This document shows positions 34,394 through 44,676 of a stretch of DNA of 64,000 bases, one piece after another. The translations under genes and the position numbers were made by a program. Source of the stretch: CAWCJL01 sp963795775 (lineage in GTDB: Bacteria > Acidobacteriota > Terriglobia > Terriglobales > Acidobacteriaceae); NCBI GenBank assembly GCA_963795775.1, contig CAWCJL010000004.1, forward strand, positions 62,001-126,000. The letters are read 5' to 3'. A model generated the notes under the pieces. The model saw only the letters and a list, made by a program, of their open reading frames with translations. It had not been told where the DNA came from and made no database searches. The first letter of the stretch is position 1; each line of letters opens with the position of its first letter.

Positions 34394-36554
34394 TCACGGA
34401 GCTTTTCTGATCTGCACGATTGCCGCGCGCCAGTCCTCACCCAGTTGCACAGGCAATCCGGCGCCGGCAAGTTCGCTGCCGCGTGCATGGATGAGCGGCT
34501 GTCCATCCTGCCGCACTTCATAATCGGCGGTCGGGTCGAGTCCCCGCAGGCGGAATGTCTTCACCGCCGCGCCTCCCTTCAGCCGATATGCCGTGAGAAC
34601 TGCATCGCCGCCCCCAGGCGAGACGTACTCGATGGCCATCCAGCCGGTCGGATTGCGGTGCGCGGGCTCCGCGGTCAGGTGGTATACGTCAGCGCCTGCG
34701 ATGGTGGTGCGCACCTGCTTGTAGAGAGCAACGTTGGCCGCAGCGCGGTCCCTCAGCGGCTGGCTCCAATCGAACACCCTGCTGGAAATCCCGAACTGGC
34801 CATTCATGGGCACGCGAAACATGAAGTCCCACCAGCCCGCGGGCTTTTGCAGGTCCACCACGCCACGGTCGGTGTCGCCCACCATCCAGTGGTTGCATAC
34901 TTCTGGAGAGAATTGGATCGTGCAGCCGAATCCCAGTTGGAGCGACGCAATCGGGTCCACATTGTCGGAGAGCCAGTTCGTGTGCGTGTGCGCCAGGATG
35001 CCGGTGTCCATCCGCAGCGCGCCGCTGGAGCAGTTCTCGATGATCAGGTCGGGATGCGCCGCCCTCACCGAATCCAGCCACGCGTAGTAGTGCTTGATGT
35101 GTTCGGCGAGCACGTCGCCGGGACGTTCTTTCCCGTGCGGATCGAACCTGTCACCCACGTCGATGTTGTAGTCGATCTTGATCCAGGACAGGTTTGCCGA
35201 TTGGATCAGCCGGTCCAGGGTGACCGTGGCCCAGGCGCGCACCTCCGGCTTTGCGAAGTCGAGCTGGCACCGATCCGCATTCTTCACCGGCGTCCCGTTA
35301 TAGGCCAGGCACCAGTCCGCATGCTGCCGATACATCCTCGACTCGAGGCCGATGTTCTCGATTTCGAACCACAGCCCGAATTTCATTCCCTCCTTGTGGA
35401 CATAGGCGGAAAGCTCCCCCAAGCCATGCGGGAACGCGTTCGGATCGGGCTCGTAGTCCCCGAGTTCCTTGCTCCAGTCCGTGTGGTTGTACCAGCCTGC
35501 ATCGAGCACGAAGACCTCTGCTCCCAATGTGGACGCAACATCCGCAAGGCGCTCCATATCGCCCAGGCTTGCCTTGCCCTGGAATGGATACCATGAGTTG
35601 AACTGGACCAGCATCGGGCGGTTTGCCGGCTGGGGCGGAAAAACGTACCGTCGCTGATACCTATGCATCTGGTTGGTCACGTCGTCCAGGTCCCCGGTAG
35701 ATGCGGTGAACGCCACCCTGGGCAGTGCATAGCTCGCTCCGCCGGCCAGGTTTAGACCGCCCCCGAAGTCCCAGTGCACGCCCATGCTGACTTCGACCGG
35801 CTGCTCGCGTAAAGTCGCCGGTTCGGACCCGGGCTGCCGCGAGACGTGCATGTCCCAGTTTCCGGACCAGGCCAGTTCTGCCAGGTATTCCAGCTTCTGA
35901 TCTTCGTTGCGCAGAGAAACCCACGGGGCAAACCCATTGGTGGATCGCCCCCGAGTGGAACCAAAGCTGCGGCCTCCTGCATTCAGCTTCTCAGTGGCCA
36001 ACTGGTGCTCTTCGCCCCAGCCGCCGTACAAGTAGCGCAGGGTGTAGTCGCCCTGGGGCAGTTCCAGCGAGAGGGATGGAATTGCTGCGACGTGGAGGAC
36101 CGCACTGCCCGTGTTCTTGAGGGTGAGCTCGCGCGTAAAGACACCGGTATCTCCCCAAGCCGTGTACTGCGCAATCAGATCGAGCGGAAGTCGCTTGTGG
36201 TGCAGTGTCAGCGTGAGCACCTGTACTCCGGTTGCGGGCGAGGTCGTCTGCGCGCCGGCCATCTGCCAGGAATCGCCGCTGAACGATTCCCCTTCCGCCT
36301 GGCCGCCCAACTCCTCACGCACTGTCTTGGGCTGGCCAGCCGTCTCGGGCGGCGGCCTGCGCTGCCGGCCCGAAATATGCCAGCGCCAAGGTGCCATTGC
36401 TGTAAGCCAGGCGATAGATCTCTTTGCCGGAGGTCAGCGTCCAGGACTTTTGTGAGCCATCGTGTTCCGCGGCAACACACGCAAGCGAGCTGCCGAGGAA
36501 TCCGAAAAGAAGCACGAGGCAATGCCCGATTCGCAAATACGTCTTTATCCGCAA
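34394..36554 (-). CDS. GH36 alpha-galactosidase, secreted (frameshifted near 36350)
   Basis: Exported retaining alpha-galactosidase-type enzyme. The main frame (34394 to about 36350) encodes a GH36 N-terminal beta-supersandwich (FTRELTLKNTGS, YLYGGWGEEHQLATEKL), then the barrel: FVLDAGWYNHTDWSKELGDY, LWFEIENIGLES, WIKIDYNIDVG (nucleophile Asp) and IIENCSSGALRMDTGILAHTHTNWLSDNVDP (acid/base Asp in SDN). The signal peptide and first 50 residues (RIKTYLRIGHCLVLLFGFLG, WTLTSGKEIYRLAYSNGTLA) lie in the next frame, so a one-base indel near 36340-36365 breaks the gene. The likely start is TTG 36554 with GAGGG upstream; GTG 36590 is possible. It is last in the PhyH-isomerase-MFS-LacI operon. Confidence 0.82.
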
Positions 36555-36649
36555 CTTGCAACCCTCGCCTTTGGTGCTGGCTGTTCTCACAGCCGATACG
36601 ATCCATCGGGCCTGGCTCCGGCAATACGGCGCCGAAAAGGCCCGCCGCC

Positions 36650-37742
36650 TTACAACAGCTTGTCCAGATCACTGCGCATGCGCACCGCGCTTCCCATGGA
36701 AGCCTTCTGAAGAAAGAACTGCAGGTTACCGCGCATGACCAGGTGAGGCGCCAGGCGCACGGCGTGTCGCAGTTTTTCTCCTTCGACCAGGTGCCGATAC
36801 ATGAGGCGAAGTGCGGTCTGCCCCTGCGTCTTTGGCCGCTGGTACATGGTCGCGGCCACGTTCGCATTCTCAATGTGCGGTACAAGTTCCGGGAAGAGGT
36901 CAGTGGCAATCACGGTGGTACTGCCCAGCAGCCCGGTATCGGCGAGGGCCCGGAGTACCGGGCACGCATTGATCGTAGAGACATACACTCCAGCCACATC
37001 ATGCGCTTTGAGCACGCGGCACACCTTTTCATAGGCCTCGGTCTCCGTGTCATGCGCTTCGAGCGGCGGTAACAGCGCAATTTCAGGGAAGTATTGCCGG
37101 GAGACCCTTGCGTACGACTTGAGCTTGTGCGCGTGGTCCGCGATCGAGAGGGCACCCGTCACCAGCACCACCTTGCCGCGTCCTGAGAGCAGCCTTCCCA
37201 TCAACTCGGCCGCAAGCGCGCCGCTTGCTTCCGGATCCGCCGACACCACCGCCACTCGCTCCGTCCCCGGTGCGTCCGTGGCGACACATATCACGGGTAT
37301 GCCGGCCTCGCGTCGCTTTCCTCATCAGCGGCTTGAAACTTCGGATCGGCCCGGGCACAGCCAGGATGCCGTCTGCGCCACTCCCGATCGCAGCCTCGAA
37401 GGCCGCGTCTTCGCCAATACCCATCCGGCTGAAGCGATGAAACATGACACTCACACCTGCGTCCGCCAGCGCCTCCGCTTCTTCTTCAATGCCCGCGCGG
37501 ATCTGGTCAAAGAACGCCGCAATCTCTCGCGGAAGGCTGACAGCGATCTTGAGCTTGCGGCCCGTCGAAAGATAGCGGGCGGCGTGATTGGGCCGGTATC
37601 CCAGTTCCCTGGCGGTTCGCAGCACCGCCTCGCGCGTGGCCGGATTAACCTCCGGACGGTTGTGCAGGGCGCGATCCACTGTGCCGATCGAGATATCCAG
37701 CACCCGGGCGATATCTCGTACAGTGACCGGCTTCTCTTTCAC
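36650..37742 (-). pseudogene. LacI-family regulator with periplasmic-binding-like domain (frameshifted near 37308)
   Basis: The N-terminal part (37083-37742 frame) has a LacI helix-turn-helix VTVRDIARVLDISIGTVDRA and ELGYRPNHAARYLSTGRKLK, then a sugar-binding domain start (IAVSLPREIAAFFDQIRAGI). After SFKPLMRKA the sense continues in another frame as EAGIPVICVATDAPGTERVAVVSADP and runs to 36650 (SDLDKLL), so one base has been gained or lost near 37308. Joined, the protein is about 363 aa, normal length. It lies 28 bases after the MFS porter gene within its operon and probably represses the promoter at 40964-40993. Whether the break is real or an assembly error cannot be decided from sequence. 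Confidence 0.85.
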
Positions 37743-37770
37743 GGCTCTCCGCTCGCGGCTTCGCTCGGAG

Positions 37771-39192
37771 CTATGGCCAGAAGCATTCGATCTGCTCCAG
37801 TGTCCTGCCCTTCGTCTCCGGCACCTGTGTCTTGACCAGCGCGAACCCTGCTGCGCAGACGCCTGCGTATATCCAGAACGTCTTCGCTGGCCCGAGCGCG
37901 CGATTCAGCAACGGAAACGTATACGTCAGCACAAAGCACGCTGTCCACAGCGCGGTGGTCGCCACCGCCATGGCCTCACCGCGTGCGCGGTTGGGAAAAA
38001 TTTCCGAGAGCAGCACCCAGGTGACCGGGGCCAGCGTCATCGAGTAGATTGCAATCGCCGCGACTACCAGCAGTAGCATGCCCAGTCCGCGGCCATGGAC
38101 TGCATACGCGCCTCCCAGACAGAGATATACGGTCGCGAGTCCCGCGCAGCCGGCCAGCATCAGCGTGCGTCTGCCAGTGCGATCAACCGTGTAGATCGCG
38201 ACAAAGGTGCAGACCAGCGTCACCAATCCGGTGACTACGATGTTGAAGAGCATGCTGGAAAGGCTGTAGCCGGCCTCGGTGAAGATCTCTTGTGCGTAGT
38301 TGAAGATGACGTTGATGCCGCACCATTGCTGCAGGACGGCGAGCGCGATACCCAACAGGAGCGGCCGCAGCAACTGCGGGGTCAGCAACTCCCGCAGGTC
38401 CAGGCCGGTGTCACCCTCGCGCAGGGTGGCGTCGATCTCACCTAGAACCTGCGCTCCATACTGGTGGCCACCTACGCGCGCCAGGATGCGCAGCGCCTCG
38501 GCCTGATCTCCCTTTTTCGCGAGCCAGCGCGGACTTTCCGGCACAAACAACATCGCCAGCAGAAAGGCAGTGGCCGGTACGGCCGTGACCGCGAACATCC
38601 ACCGCCAGCCCACCTGGCCATCCCACGAATGCAGAATCTGCATCTCTGTCACATCCGCCGGGAGGGGCCTGGCAATCAGCCAGTTCATTCCCTGCGCCAG
38701 CACAATGCCAATTACGATGGTTAACTGATTGAGGGCCACCAGCTTGCCGCGCAGGTGAGCCGGCGCAATCTCGGCGATATACATGGGCGACAGGCTGGAC
38801 GCGAGCCCGATAGCCACGCCTCCGGCAATGCGCCACAGGACAAACAGGGTGAAAGTCGGCGCCAAACCCGTGCCCAGGGAGGATCCCGCAAACACCAGGC
38901 CGGCGAATACCAGCACCCGCTTGCGCCCGAAGCGCTCACTGAGTAAGCCGGACGCGATCGCTCCGACCAGGCATCCCACCAGGGCGCAGCTCATCGCCCA
39001 TCCCTGCTGCGAGGCCGACTGCAGATGGAAATACGGCTCGTAGAAGGGCTTTGCGCCCCCGATGACGACCCAGTCATAGCCAAAGAGCAGGCCGCCCAAC
39101 GCTGCGACCAGCGAGATGGTCCATAGATACGCCTGGTCGAACTTGCCGACCGCTGGCGCCGTCGGCCGGTTCACTTCGCCCACAGAGATCAT
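37771..39192 (-). CDS. MFS sugar porter (XylE/GalP-like)
   Basis: Inner-membrane sugar:proton symporter-type carrier of 473 aa with 12 TM helices. Sugar-porter signatures are clear: GGLLFGYDWVVIGGA in TM1, SERFGRKRVLVFAG between TM2 and TM3, RIAGGVAIGLASSLSPMYIAEIAPAHLRGKLVALNQ, PESPRWLAKKG before the central loop, LQQWCGINVIFNYAQEIF in TM7, DRTGRRTLML, and the C-terminal PETKGRTLEQIE. Substrate sugar is not determined; the operon contains an alpha-galactosidase, so galactose or a derivative is a reasonable guess. Its ATG overlaps the isomerase stop (ATGA). Confidence 0.94.
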   Translation of the reverse strand: MISVGEVNRPTAPAVGKFDQAYLWTISLVAALGGLLFGYDWVVIGGAKPFYEPYFHLQSASQQGWAMSCALVGCLVGAIASGLLSERFGRKRVLVFAGLVFAGSSLGTGLAPTFTLFVLWRIAGGVAIGLASSLSPMYIAEIAPAHLRGKLVALNQLTIVIGIVLAQGMNWLIARPLPADVTEMQILHSWDGQVGWRWMFAVTAVPATAFLLAMLFVPESPRWLAKKGDQAEALRILARVGGHQYGAQVLGEIDATLREGDTGLDLRELLTPQLLRPLLLGIALAVLQQWCGINVIFNYAQEIFTEAGYSLSSMLFNIVVTGLVTLVCTFVAIYTVDRTGRRTLMLAGCAGLATVYLCLGGAYAVHGRGLGMLLLVVAAIAIYSMTLAPVTWVLLSEIFPNRARGEAMAVATTALWTACFVLTYTFPLLNRALGPAKTFWIYAGVCAAGFALVKTQVPETKGRTLEQIECFWP

Positions 39193-40049
39193 TGCCGGAC
39201 CTCAGCTATTTCGAGTGCGGATTGAGCAGATGCGAAACACTCGCGCGCGATGCGCGTTAGCACCAGCGATTGCTCCCAGCGGTCCGATTCGTCCCGGCCA
39301 TGAAATTGCCGGGCATAGAAGAACTTCGGCCCCAGCAGCTCGGTCGCGAAGCAGATGGTCTGGTTCCCTGTCGCGGCAGAAAGGAAGCTGGCGAACACCG
39401 CGGTCCACAGCGTGCGGAAGTGCTGCACGTACGGCCGTCCCAGCGCATCGCCGTCGCCCACATCCACCTGTATCGATCCCGGGTTGCCGATCCTGCCATG
39501 CACAAAGCGGCCCCGCTCGATGACTGGGCGGATGAAGTTGAGCTTGTGTTCGAAGCTGCCGTAGACCATCTCCTGCCCCGTGTACCAGTGCGAGAAGTCG
39601 CAGTTGAATCGCAATTCAGGAAAGCGCTCTACCGCGCGCACCGTGCGCCACATATCCTGAAAGATCGTAGCCCGATGCGTTTCCGGATAGAGCGGTAGAT
39701 CGTATTTCGACGCGGCGTTCAGAACCGCGCCGATCAGCCGGTCCATCTCATCGTCGTCTTCCAGACCCCAGCCCACATGCAGCGTCACGCATTCCAGGCC
39801 TTCGTCCCGCGCCGCTTGCGCGATTGCGTCCGCATCTCGCGGCGCGTTCACGCGCCCGCTGCCACACACGCCCATGCCCAGCGCCCGCGCTTCCGCTGCG
39901 ATGCCAGGCGGGGTCGAGTCCACCAGTTGGATGCCGTCGTATCCTGCTGTCTTCAGTGCCGGCACGAAGCCTTCGGCGGGCTCGGGCAATTCATCGAGCG
40001 CCAGCCAGTTCATGTAACAGCGAAGTTCTGCGATCCCCTCCTCAGGCAT
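39189..40049 (-). CDS. Sugar phosphate isomerase/epimerase-like TIM-barrel protein
   Basis: Predicted cytoplasmic protein of 286 aa of the xylose-isomerase-like TIM barrel superfamily (AP endonuclease 2). Visible barrel elements: LKTAGYDGIQLVDST, CVTLHVGWGLEDDDEMDRLI, LPLYPETHRATIFQDMWRT (metal-binding Glu and His), LRFNCDFSHWYTGQEMVYGS (Asp and His) and RFVHGRIGNPGSIQVDVGDG. The metal ligands are therefore kept. The substrate is unknown; co-transcription with a PhyH dioxygenase and sugar porter suggests modified-sugar catabolism. It overlaps the PhyH gene by eight bases and the porter by four. Confidence 0.88.
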   Translation of the reverse strand: MPEEGIAELRCYMNWLALDELPEPAEGFVPALKTAGYDGIQLVDSTPPGIAAEARALGMGVCGSGRVNAPRDADAIAQAARDEGLECVTLHVGWGLEDDDEMDRLIGAVLNAASKYDLPLYPETHRATIFQDMWRTVRAVERFPELRFNCDFSHWYTGQEMVYGSFEHKLNFIRPVIERGRFVHGRIGNPGSIQVDVGDGDALGRPYVQHFRTLWTAVFASFLSAATGNQTICFATELLGPKFFYARQFHGRDESDRWEQSLVLTRIARECFASAQSALEIAEVRQ

Positions 40050-40890
40050 GCTTCTCCAGGGTGACGGCGCTTGTGTCCAGATCAGGCGCGAGCCAATTCT
40101 GCTCCTCCGCCGGGCTCTCCGCGAAGCGCTTGGTTCCTGCCTTCAGAATCTCTGTATCCGGCACCTTCTTGAGCGGGGTATAGCGCGGGTGATGTGATTC
40201 CTTGTACGGATCGTTGCGTGCCGCGTTGTAGCAGCAGATCATGGACCAGCGCGGGTTGTCAGACTTGTTCTGGTCGCTCCGATGCAGCAGGTTGGCATGG
40301 AAATACAGCACATCGCCCGGCTCCATCTCCACGTAGACGAGCTCCAGCCGCTCCAGAATCCTGCTCACGCGTTCCAGATCCGCGCCGGCCTGGTCTCCGG
40401 TCAGTACATGTTCAATACGCCCGAGCTTGTGCGAGCCGCGGATCACCTGCAGGCACCCGTTTTCCTTTGTCGCTCGATCGATCGCGAGGAAAGCGCTCGT
40501 CAGGTCTGGAAAGAGCACCCCGTTCTGGTACCAGTAGCCGTAGTCCTGATGCCACGCCCAGGCACCTCCGACCTTCGCATCTTTCATGATCATCTTGGAG
40601 TGATAGTGGTACACCTCGCCGCCGAGGATTTGCTCCGCGCACCCTACGAGCGATTCACTTCGCGCCACCATGCCGTAGATCGTGTCGGTGGGATGGTTCC
40701 ACAAGGAGAGCCGCACGGTGCCGCCTTCTCCGTCCGCCTTGCCGAAAGAGTGCTGATCGAGAATGCGGTCCTCGCGTGCAGCGCGGCCCAGCAACTCCAG
40801 TTCCTGTCGATCCAACATTCCCCTGACCAGCAGAAACCCGTCCTGCTCGTACTGCTTGATCTGATCCTCGCTCAACCTGCTCGTGTTCAT
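40042..40890 (-). CDS. Phytanoyl-CoA dioxygenase (PhyH) family protein
   Basis: Fe(II)/2-oxoglutarate-dependent oxygenase of 282 aa from ATG 40890, chosen for GGAGG seven bases upstream; the frame is open to 40944 but that extension overlaps the untranslated leader. Cupin-type features: start YEQDGFLLVRGMLDRQELE, iron ligands WHQDYGYWY (His and Asp) and ANLLHRSDQNKSDNPRWS (distal His and the 2-oxoglutarate-binding Arg). The many bacterial members of this family oxidise diverse small molecules, not phytanoyl-CoA. First gene of an operon with an isomerase, MFS porter, LacI regulator and GH36; the substrate may be a modified sugar or sugar ether (inference). Confidence 0.9.
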   Translation of the reverse strand: MNTSRLSEDQIKQYEQDGFLLVRGMLDRQELELLGRAAREDRILDQHSFGKADGEGGTVRLSLWNHPTDTIYGMVARSESLVGCAEQILGGEVYHYHSKMIMKDAKVGGAWAWHQDYGYWYQNGVLFPDLTSAFLAIDRATKENGCLQVIRGSHKLGRIEHVLTGDQAGADLERVSRILERLELVYVEMEPGDVLYFHANLLHRSDQNKSDNPRWSMICCYNAARNDPYKESHHPRYTPLKKVPDTEILKAGTKRFAESPAEEQNWLAPDLDTSAVTLEKHA

Positions 40891-40963
40891 CGCGCACCTC
40901 CTCTGCCCGGCCGTCCACGTCCGCGTCGGATAACTGCAGGTCATCTGCAGGTCGACTGAAAGG

Positions 40964-40985
40964 CTCTCCGTGTACGTTCACGGAG
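40964..40985. promoter_or_regulatory. Palindromic LacI-type operator of the PhyH operon
   Basis: Two perfect eight-base arms, TCTCCGTG and CACGGAGA, flank a TACGTT centre, so 20 of 22 positions are palindromic around a central CG, as expected for a LacI/GalR operator. It directly follows the -10 element (40985-40990) on the minus strand and covers the expected start site. A direct repeat CTGCAGGTC with an 11-base period lies just downstream (40933-40953). The LacI gene inside the operon is the likely partner. Confidence 0.8.
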
Positions 40986-40993
40986 ACTATAGC
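40985..40993 (-). promoter_or_regulatory. Extended -10 promoter of the PhyH operon
   Basis: TGCTATAGT on the minus strand is an extended -10 (TG-n-TATAGT, five of six core positions). No good -35 is present (ATGCAG at the 17-base position), which extended -10 promoters tolerate. The operator abuts its downstream end. Confidence 0.55.
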
Positions 40994-41118
40994 ACCGCGT
41001 AGATGCACCTGCATAGTGAGTTGTTCGCTCAAGGCAGCCCGCGAGAGAGTGGCCAATCCGGCCGAGTGGGGCAGGTGAGTGCGCAGGGAAAAGTGTTACG
41101 GAACGCTTTGGCCGGCGG

Positions 41119-42856
41119 CTAGGGCTGCGGCCGGCCCTGTAAGAGCGCCGACGCCGGGGAGGCGCTCGGCTCTGTGCCCATACCGCCGCTACGACCCGCC
41201 TGCGAAGGATCATGCGCCTGCTTGAGAGAGGTGAGCCGGTCTTTCATCGCCTGCGCCTTATCGGTTTGCCCCTGCTGCATATAAGTGCGCGCCAGCAGAT
41301 AATACGGAGACTCCAGGCCCGGATTGAGACGGGTGGCCGTTTCGAGCTCCGCGATGCCCTCATTGGTCCGCTTCGCACCGAGGAGGAGCTTGCCCAGAAG
41401 CAGATGCGCCTCCGCGGTGGAATCGGGGAGGCTGGCTGCCCGTTGGGCGTAGGTGATCGCATTCGCTGTATCCCCGGCGCGCTCGTACGCCATGCCCGCG
41501 CTATAGGCAAAACTGCTCATTGAGGGCTGCAGGTCCGAGGCCCGCCGATAGGACACCGCTGCGGTGTCGTATTGTCCCTGGCTGAAATAGCAGAACCCGA
41601 GGATGTCGTGCGAAAGCGCAATCGTGGGATCGAGCTCGAGCGAGCGGCGCAGTGCTGCTTCCGCCGAAGCAGGCCCGGTGGTGGCTGCCTGCGCGATACC
41701 CAGAAGAAGCAGCCTTTGCGGTTCGAGCGCAGCCGGCGCGTGGAGCGGGTTCAGAACCGCAAGAGCGCCGGCGGGGTCGTCGTTCTGGAGCAGCAGGCGA
41801 GCGAGTGCAATCGCATATGTAGGATTGCCCGGCTCAAGGCGCAATGCAGTCCGAAGTTCGCTGATGGCCTGTGCCCTTTCCGGCTTGTCGCCCTTGCCCT
41901 GGAGCAGCGCTAGCTGAAAAAGGCAACGCCCTTCCCGCGGCTGTAGGGTGTGGCATGCGTCGAATGCGCTCTTCGCTTCTTCCGTAGCACCGGCCGAAGC
42001 GTAGGCCAAACCGAGCAGGTATGCGGTGTCGCCTGTCTTGTCCTCCTGCTCGTGTCCTTTCAGCAGCCCGATGGCAGTAAAGCTTTGTTGCGCTGCGATG
42101 TAGGTACGCGCCAGCAGCAACGTGCTTTCCCGGGATGGCTGCTCATGCTCCTGCGCGCTTTCCAGAAATGGCAGCGCCTCCTTCGCATACCCGGCAGCCG
42201 ACAGTGCCGCGCCCGTCCGCTGCTGCTGCTCCGGCTGCGTTTCCGCCGCGAGAAGCTGCGGAGCCAGCGCCGCGGCGTCGTCCGAGCGGCCTGCCGCGAG
42301 TTCGTCCAATAGTAGGTGCTCTCCAGTCGCGACGTCGGTGCCGTCCTGCTTCCAGGCTTGGCTGAGCTGATCGATGGCGCCCGCCAGGTCGTGCTTCTTC
42401 TCGAGCAGAACGGCGAGATTGTAACGAGCGACGGTCGCGGTTGGATCCGCCTGGATGACGTACTCGAATTCCCGGCTCGCTTCTTCGGGCCGGTTGAGAC
42501 GAATCAGCGTGAGCGCGTGGTTGTAGTGAGCCGGAATCGCTTTCGGATTGAGCCGCAGCGCGGCAGTAAAGTCCCGGTCGGCCGCGGTGAACTGGTTCAG
42601 TTGGTTTTCGCAAATGCCACGCCAGATGAATGCATCGGCCGATGCTGGGATCCGCGCGGAGCGCCTTCGAAAACTCGCTCACTGCAGGCGTAAACTCCCG
42701 CTTCTGCATCAGCCGGATGCCAGCGGCGATAGCCTGCTGGCTGGGCGACGAGGAACCCGCCTGCGAACCCGGATCCTGCGCCAGCGAGCCACAGGAAGCA
42801 GCGGCAGCCATGGTGGCGAATAGGAAGAGTGTGCGCGGAAGATGGCGGCAAGCCAT
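41119..42856 (-). CDS. TPR-repeat secretory protein (frameshifted near 42648)
   Basis: Exported TPR protein, about 578 aa when joined. The N-terminus (MACRHLPRTLFLFATMAAAASCGSLAQ) is a signal peptide with an AASC lipobox-like site, followed by QQAIAAGIRLMQKREFTPAV. After SKALRADPS the repeat sense moves to another frame (ADAFIWRGICENQLNQF and onward to 41119), so a one-base indel lies near 42648. Downstream are about eleven TPR units, for example LLLARTYIAAQQSFTAIGLL, LRLEPGNPTYAIALARLLLQ and SPYYLLARTYMQQGQTDKAQ. No enzyme domain. It starts five bases after the CRTAC1 stop in the TonB-TPR-CRTAC1-TPR cluster. Confidence 0.83.
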
Positions 42857-42861
42857 GGTAC

Positions 42862-44641
42862 TTAAGCTGAACGAAGAACGGTCAGCTTGCCTCCTTCCGT
42901 GATGTGGTTCCAGGTATCAGCCTTGAGCCCGGCGAAGCGATCGATAGCGCCACTGGGCCAGCGGACCTCCAGCGTATCCACTGTGCGATGTTCGCCGAGC
43001 CCGAAGTGCAGGCGCAGATCATTTTGCGAGAGATAACTTCCGCCGCTGCGCACTTCGTCGATCTGCGTGAGGTCCCCAGTCCTGCATAGAACGCGCGCAC
43101 CGATCGCGCTGCGGTTCGACTTCACCCCTTGCAGCTTGATGTTGATCCAATGATGCGAGTTCTCGCGCGTGAAGCGCAGAAGCGATGGCCGCGCATTCTG
43201 GTTGTTCACCACGATATCTACGATCCCGTCGTTGTTGAAGTCGCCGAAGGCGCATCCGCGGCCGGTGGAAGGGGTCGTAATCGCCGGCCCGGCCAGTTGC
43301 GACACTTCTTCAAAGCGACCATCTCCTGTATTGCGGTAGAGAACGCGCGGCTGCAGATAGGCTGTGTCGGCGTGAATACGATTCAGTTCCGGATATACAT
43401 GGCCATTGCAGTAAAAAATATCGGGCTGCCCATCGTTGTCGGGATCGAAGAAGCCGCAACCCCAGCCCACGAAGTGGGTCTCGCGGTCGACGGAGGCCTG
43501 GGCCGCGACGTTGGTGAAGATAGCCTTGCCTCCGTTCTGGTACAGGTCCGGGAGTTCATCGGAGAAGTTGGTCTTCAGAATGTCGAGCCAGCCGTTATGG
43601 TCGTAGTCTGCCGCCGCTACGCCCATGCCGGCCTGCTCCTGGCCATCTTCGCTGTAGGCCACGCCGCGCAGCGTGCCCTCTTCGCTGAAGGTGCCGTCGT
43701 GCTTGTTCATGAACAGGAGGCTCGGTGTGGAGTCGCTGGCCACGTAGATATCCGGCCAGCCGTCGTTGTCGAAATCTCCGGTAAGCACGCCCAGACCGAA
43801 GCAGCCGGTAATCTGCCCGACCCCGCTTTTGATTGACACGTCCTCGAATGTGCCATCGCCCTTGTTGCGATAAAGGCTGTTGGTCTCGCCTTTCAGACCG
43901 CGCGGCCCGCAGTTGACCGCAAGTCCGCGATAGGTGCAATACGGATTGCTGCCGGGGTCCTTCGCGGTTGCGAGTGAGAAGTCGATGTAGTGCGTGACGA
44001 ACAGATCCAGGTGGCCGTCACGGTCGTAATCCACGAATGCGCAGCCGGTGCTCCAGCGCCCGGGCGCGCCGGCCACTCCGGCGCGGTGCGTCACATCGGT
44101 GAACGTCCCATCGCCATTGTTGTGGTACAGGACATTCTCGCCCCAATACGTCACGTAGATATCTTCGAATCCGTCGTTGTCGTAATCGCCGATGCAGACG
44201 CCCTGCCCCCATCCGGAGCGCGCCAGCCCGGCGCGTGCGGTCACGTCAGTAAACGTGCCGTCGCGATTATTGTGGAACAGCCGGTTGCCGGGCTTTGGTG
44301 AGCCGGCGGGCTCGTCGAAGCGAGCTCCGTTTACGAGGAAAATATCCAACCAACCGTCGTTGTCGTAGTCGATGAACGCCACGCCGGAGCCGGTGGTCTC
44401 GAGAATGTACTTCTTGCTCGTGGCTCCGCCACACACCTGGAGGAAGTCGATACCGGACGCGGCGGTCACATCTTCAACCCGGTACCCGAGCGGTCGGAGG
44501 GGAGTCTTCGCCGCCGGCGCGGCACTCGCGGATGGCGAGGCCGTTTGTGCAATCAGGCAGCGGTGTAGCGGCGCACCAGCGCAAAGGAGCGCTCCCGCTC
44601 CCCGCAAAAAATCGCGCCGTGTTTGCGAAGGTGTGCTTCAT
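42862..44641 (-). CDS. CRTAC1-family FG-GAP / ASPIC-UnbV protein (signal region frameshifted)
   Basis: Exported protein of about 592 aa. The body has the family entry RVEDVTAASGIDFLQVCGGATSKKY, FG-GAP repeats (DYDNDGWLDIFLVNGA, DYDNDGFEDIYVTYWG, DYDRDGHLDLFVTHYID) and the C-terminal ASPIC/UnbV domain (NRSAIGARVLC, EVRSGGSYLSQNDLRLHFGL, LEVRWPSGAIDRF). The frame itself only offers TTG 44607. ATG 44641, 35 bases after the upstream TPR gene, encodes MKHTFANT; one base shifted, the sequence reads TRRDFLRGAGALLCAGAPL, a clear twin-arginine signal. A one-base indel near 44622 is therefore likely, and Tat export is predicted. Neighbours are two TPR proteins and a TonB receptor. Confidence 0.87.
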
Positions 44642-44676
44642 CACGAAAAGTCACCGCAGGCACGCTCACACGAGCG

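Noticed and set aside
34310..35596. A 428-codon plus-strand frame opposite the GH36 gene
   Set aside because: Antisense shadow; the minus strand has complete GH36 motifs.
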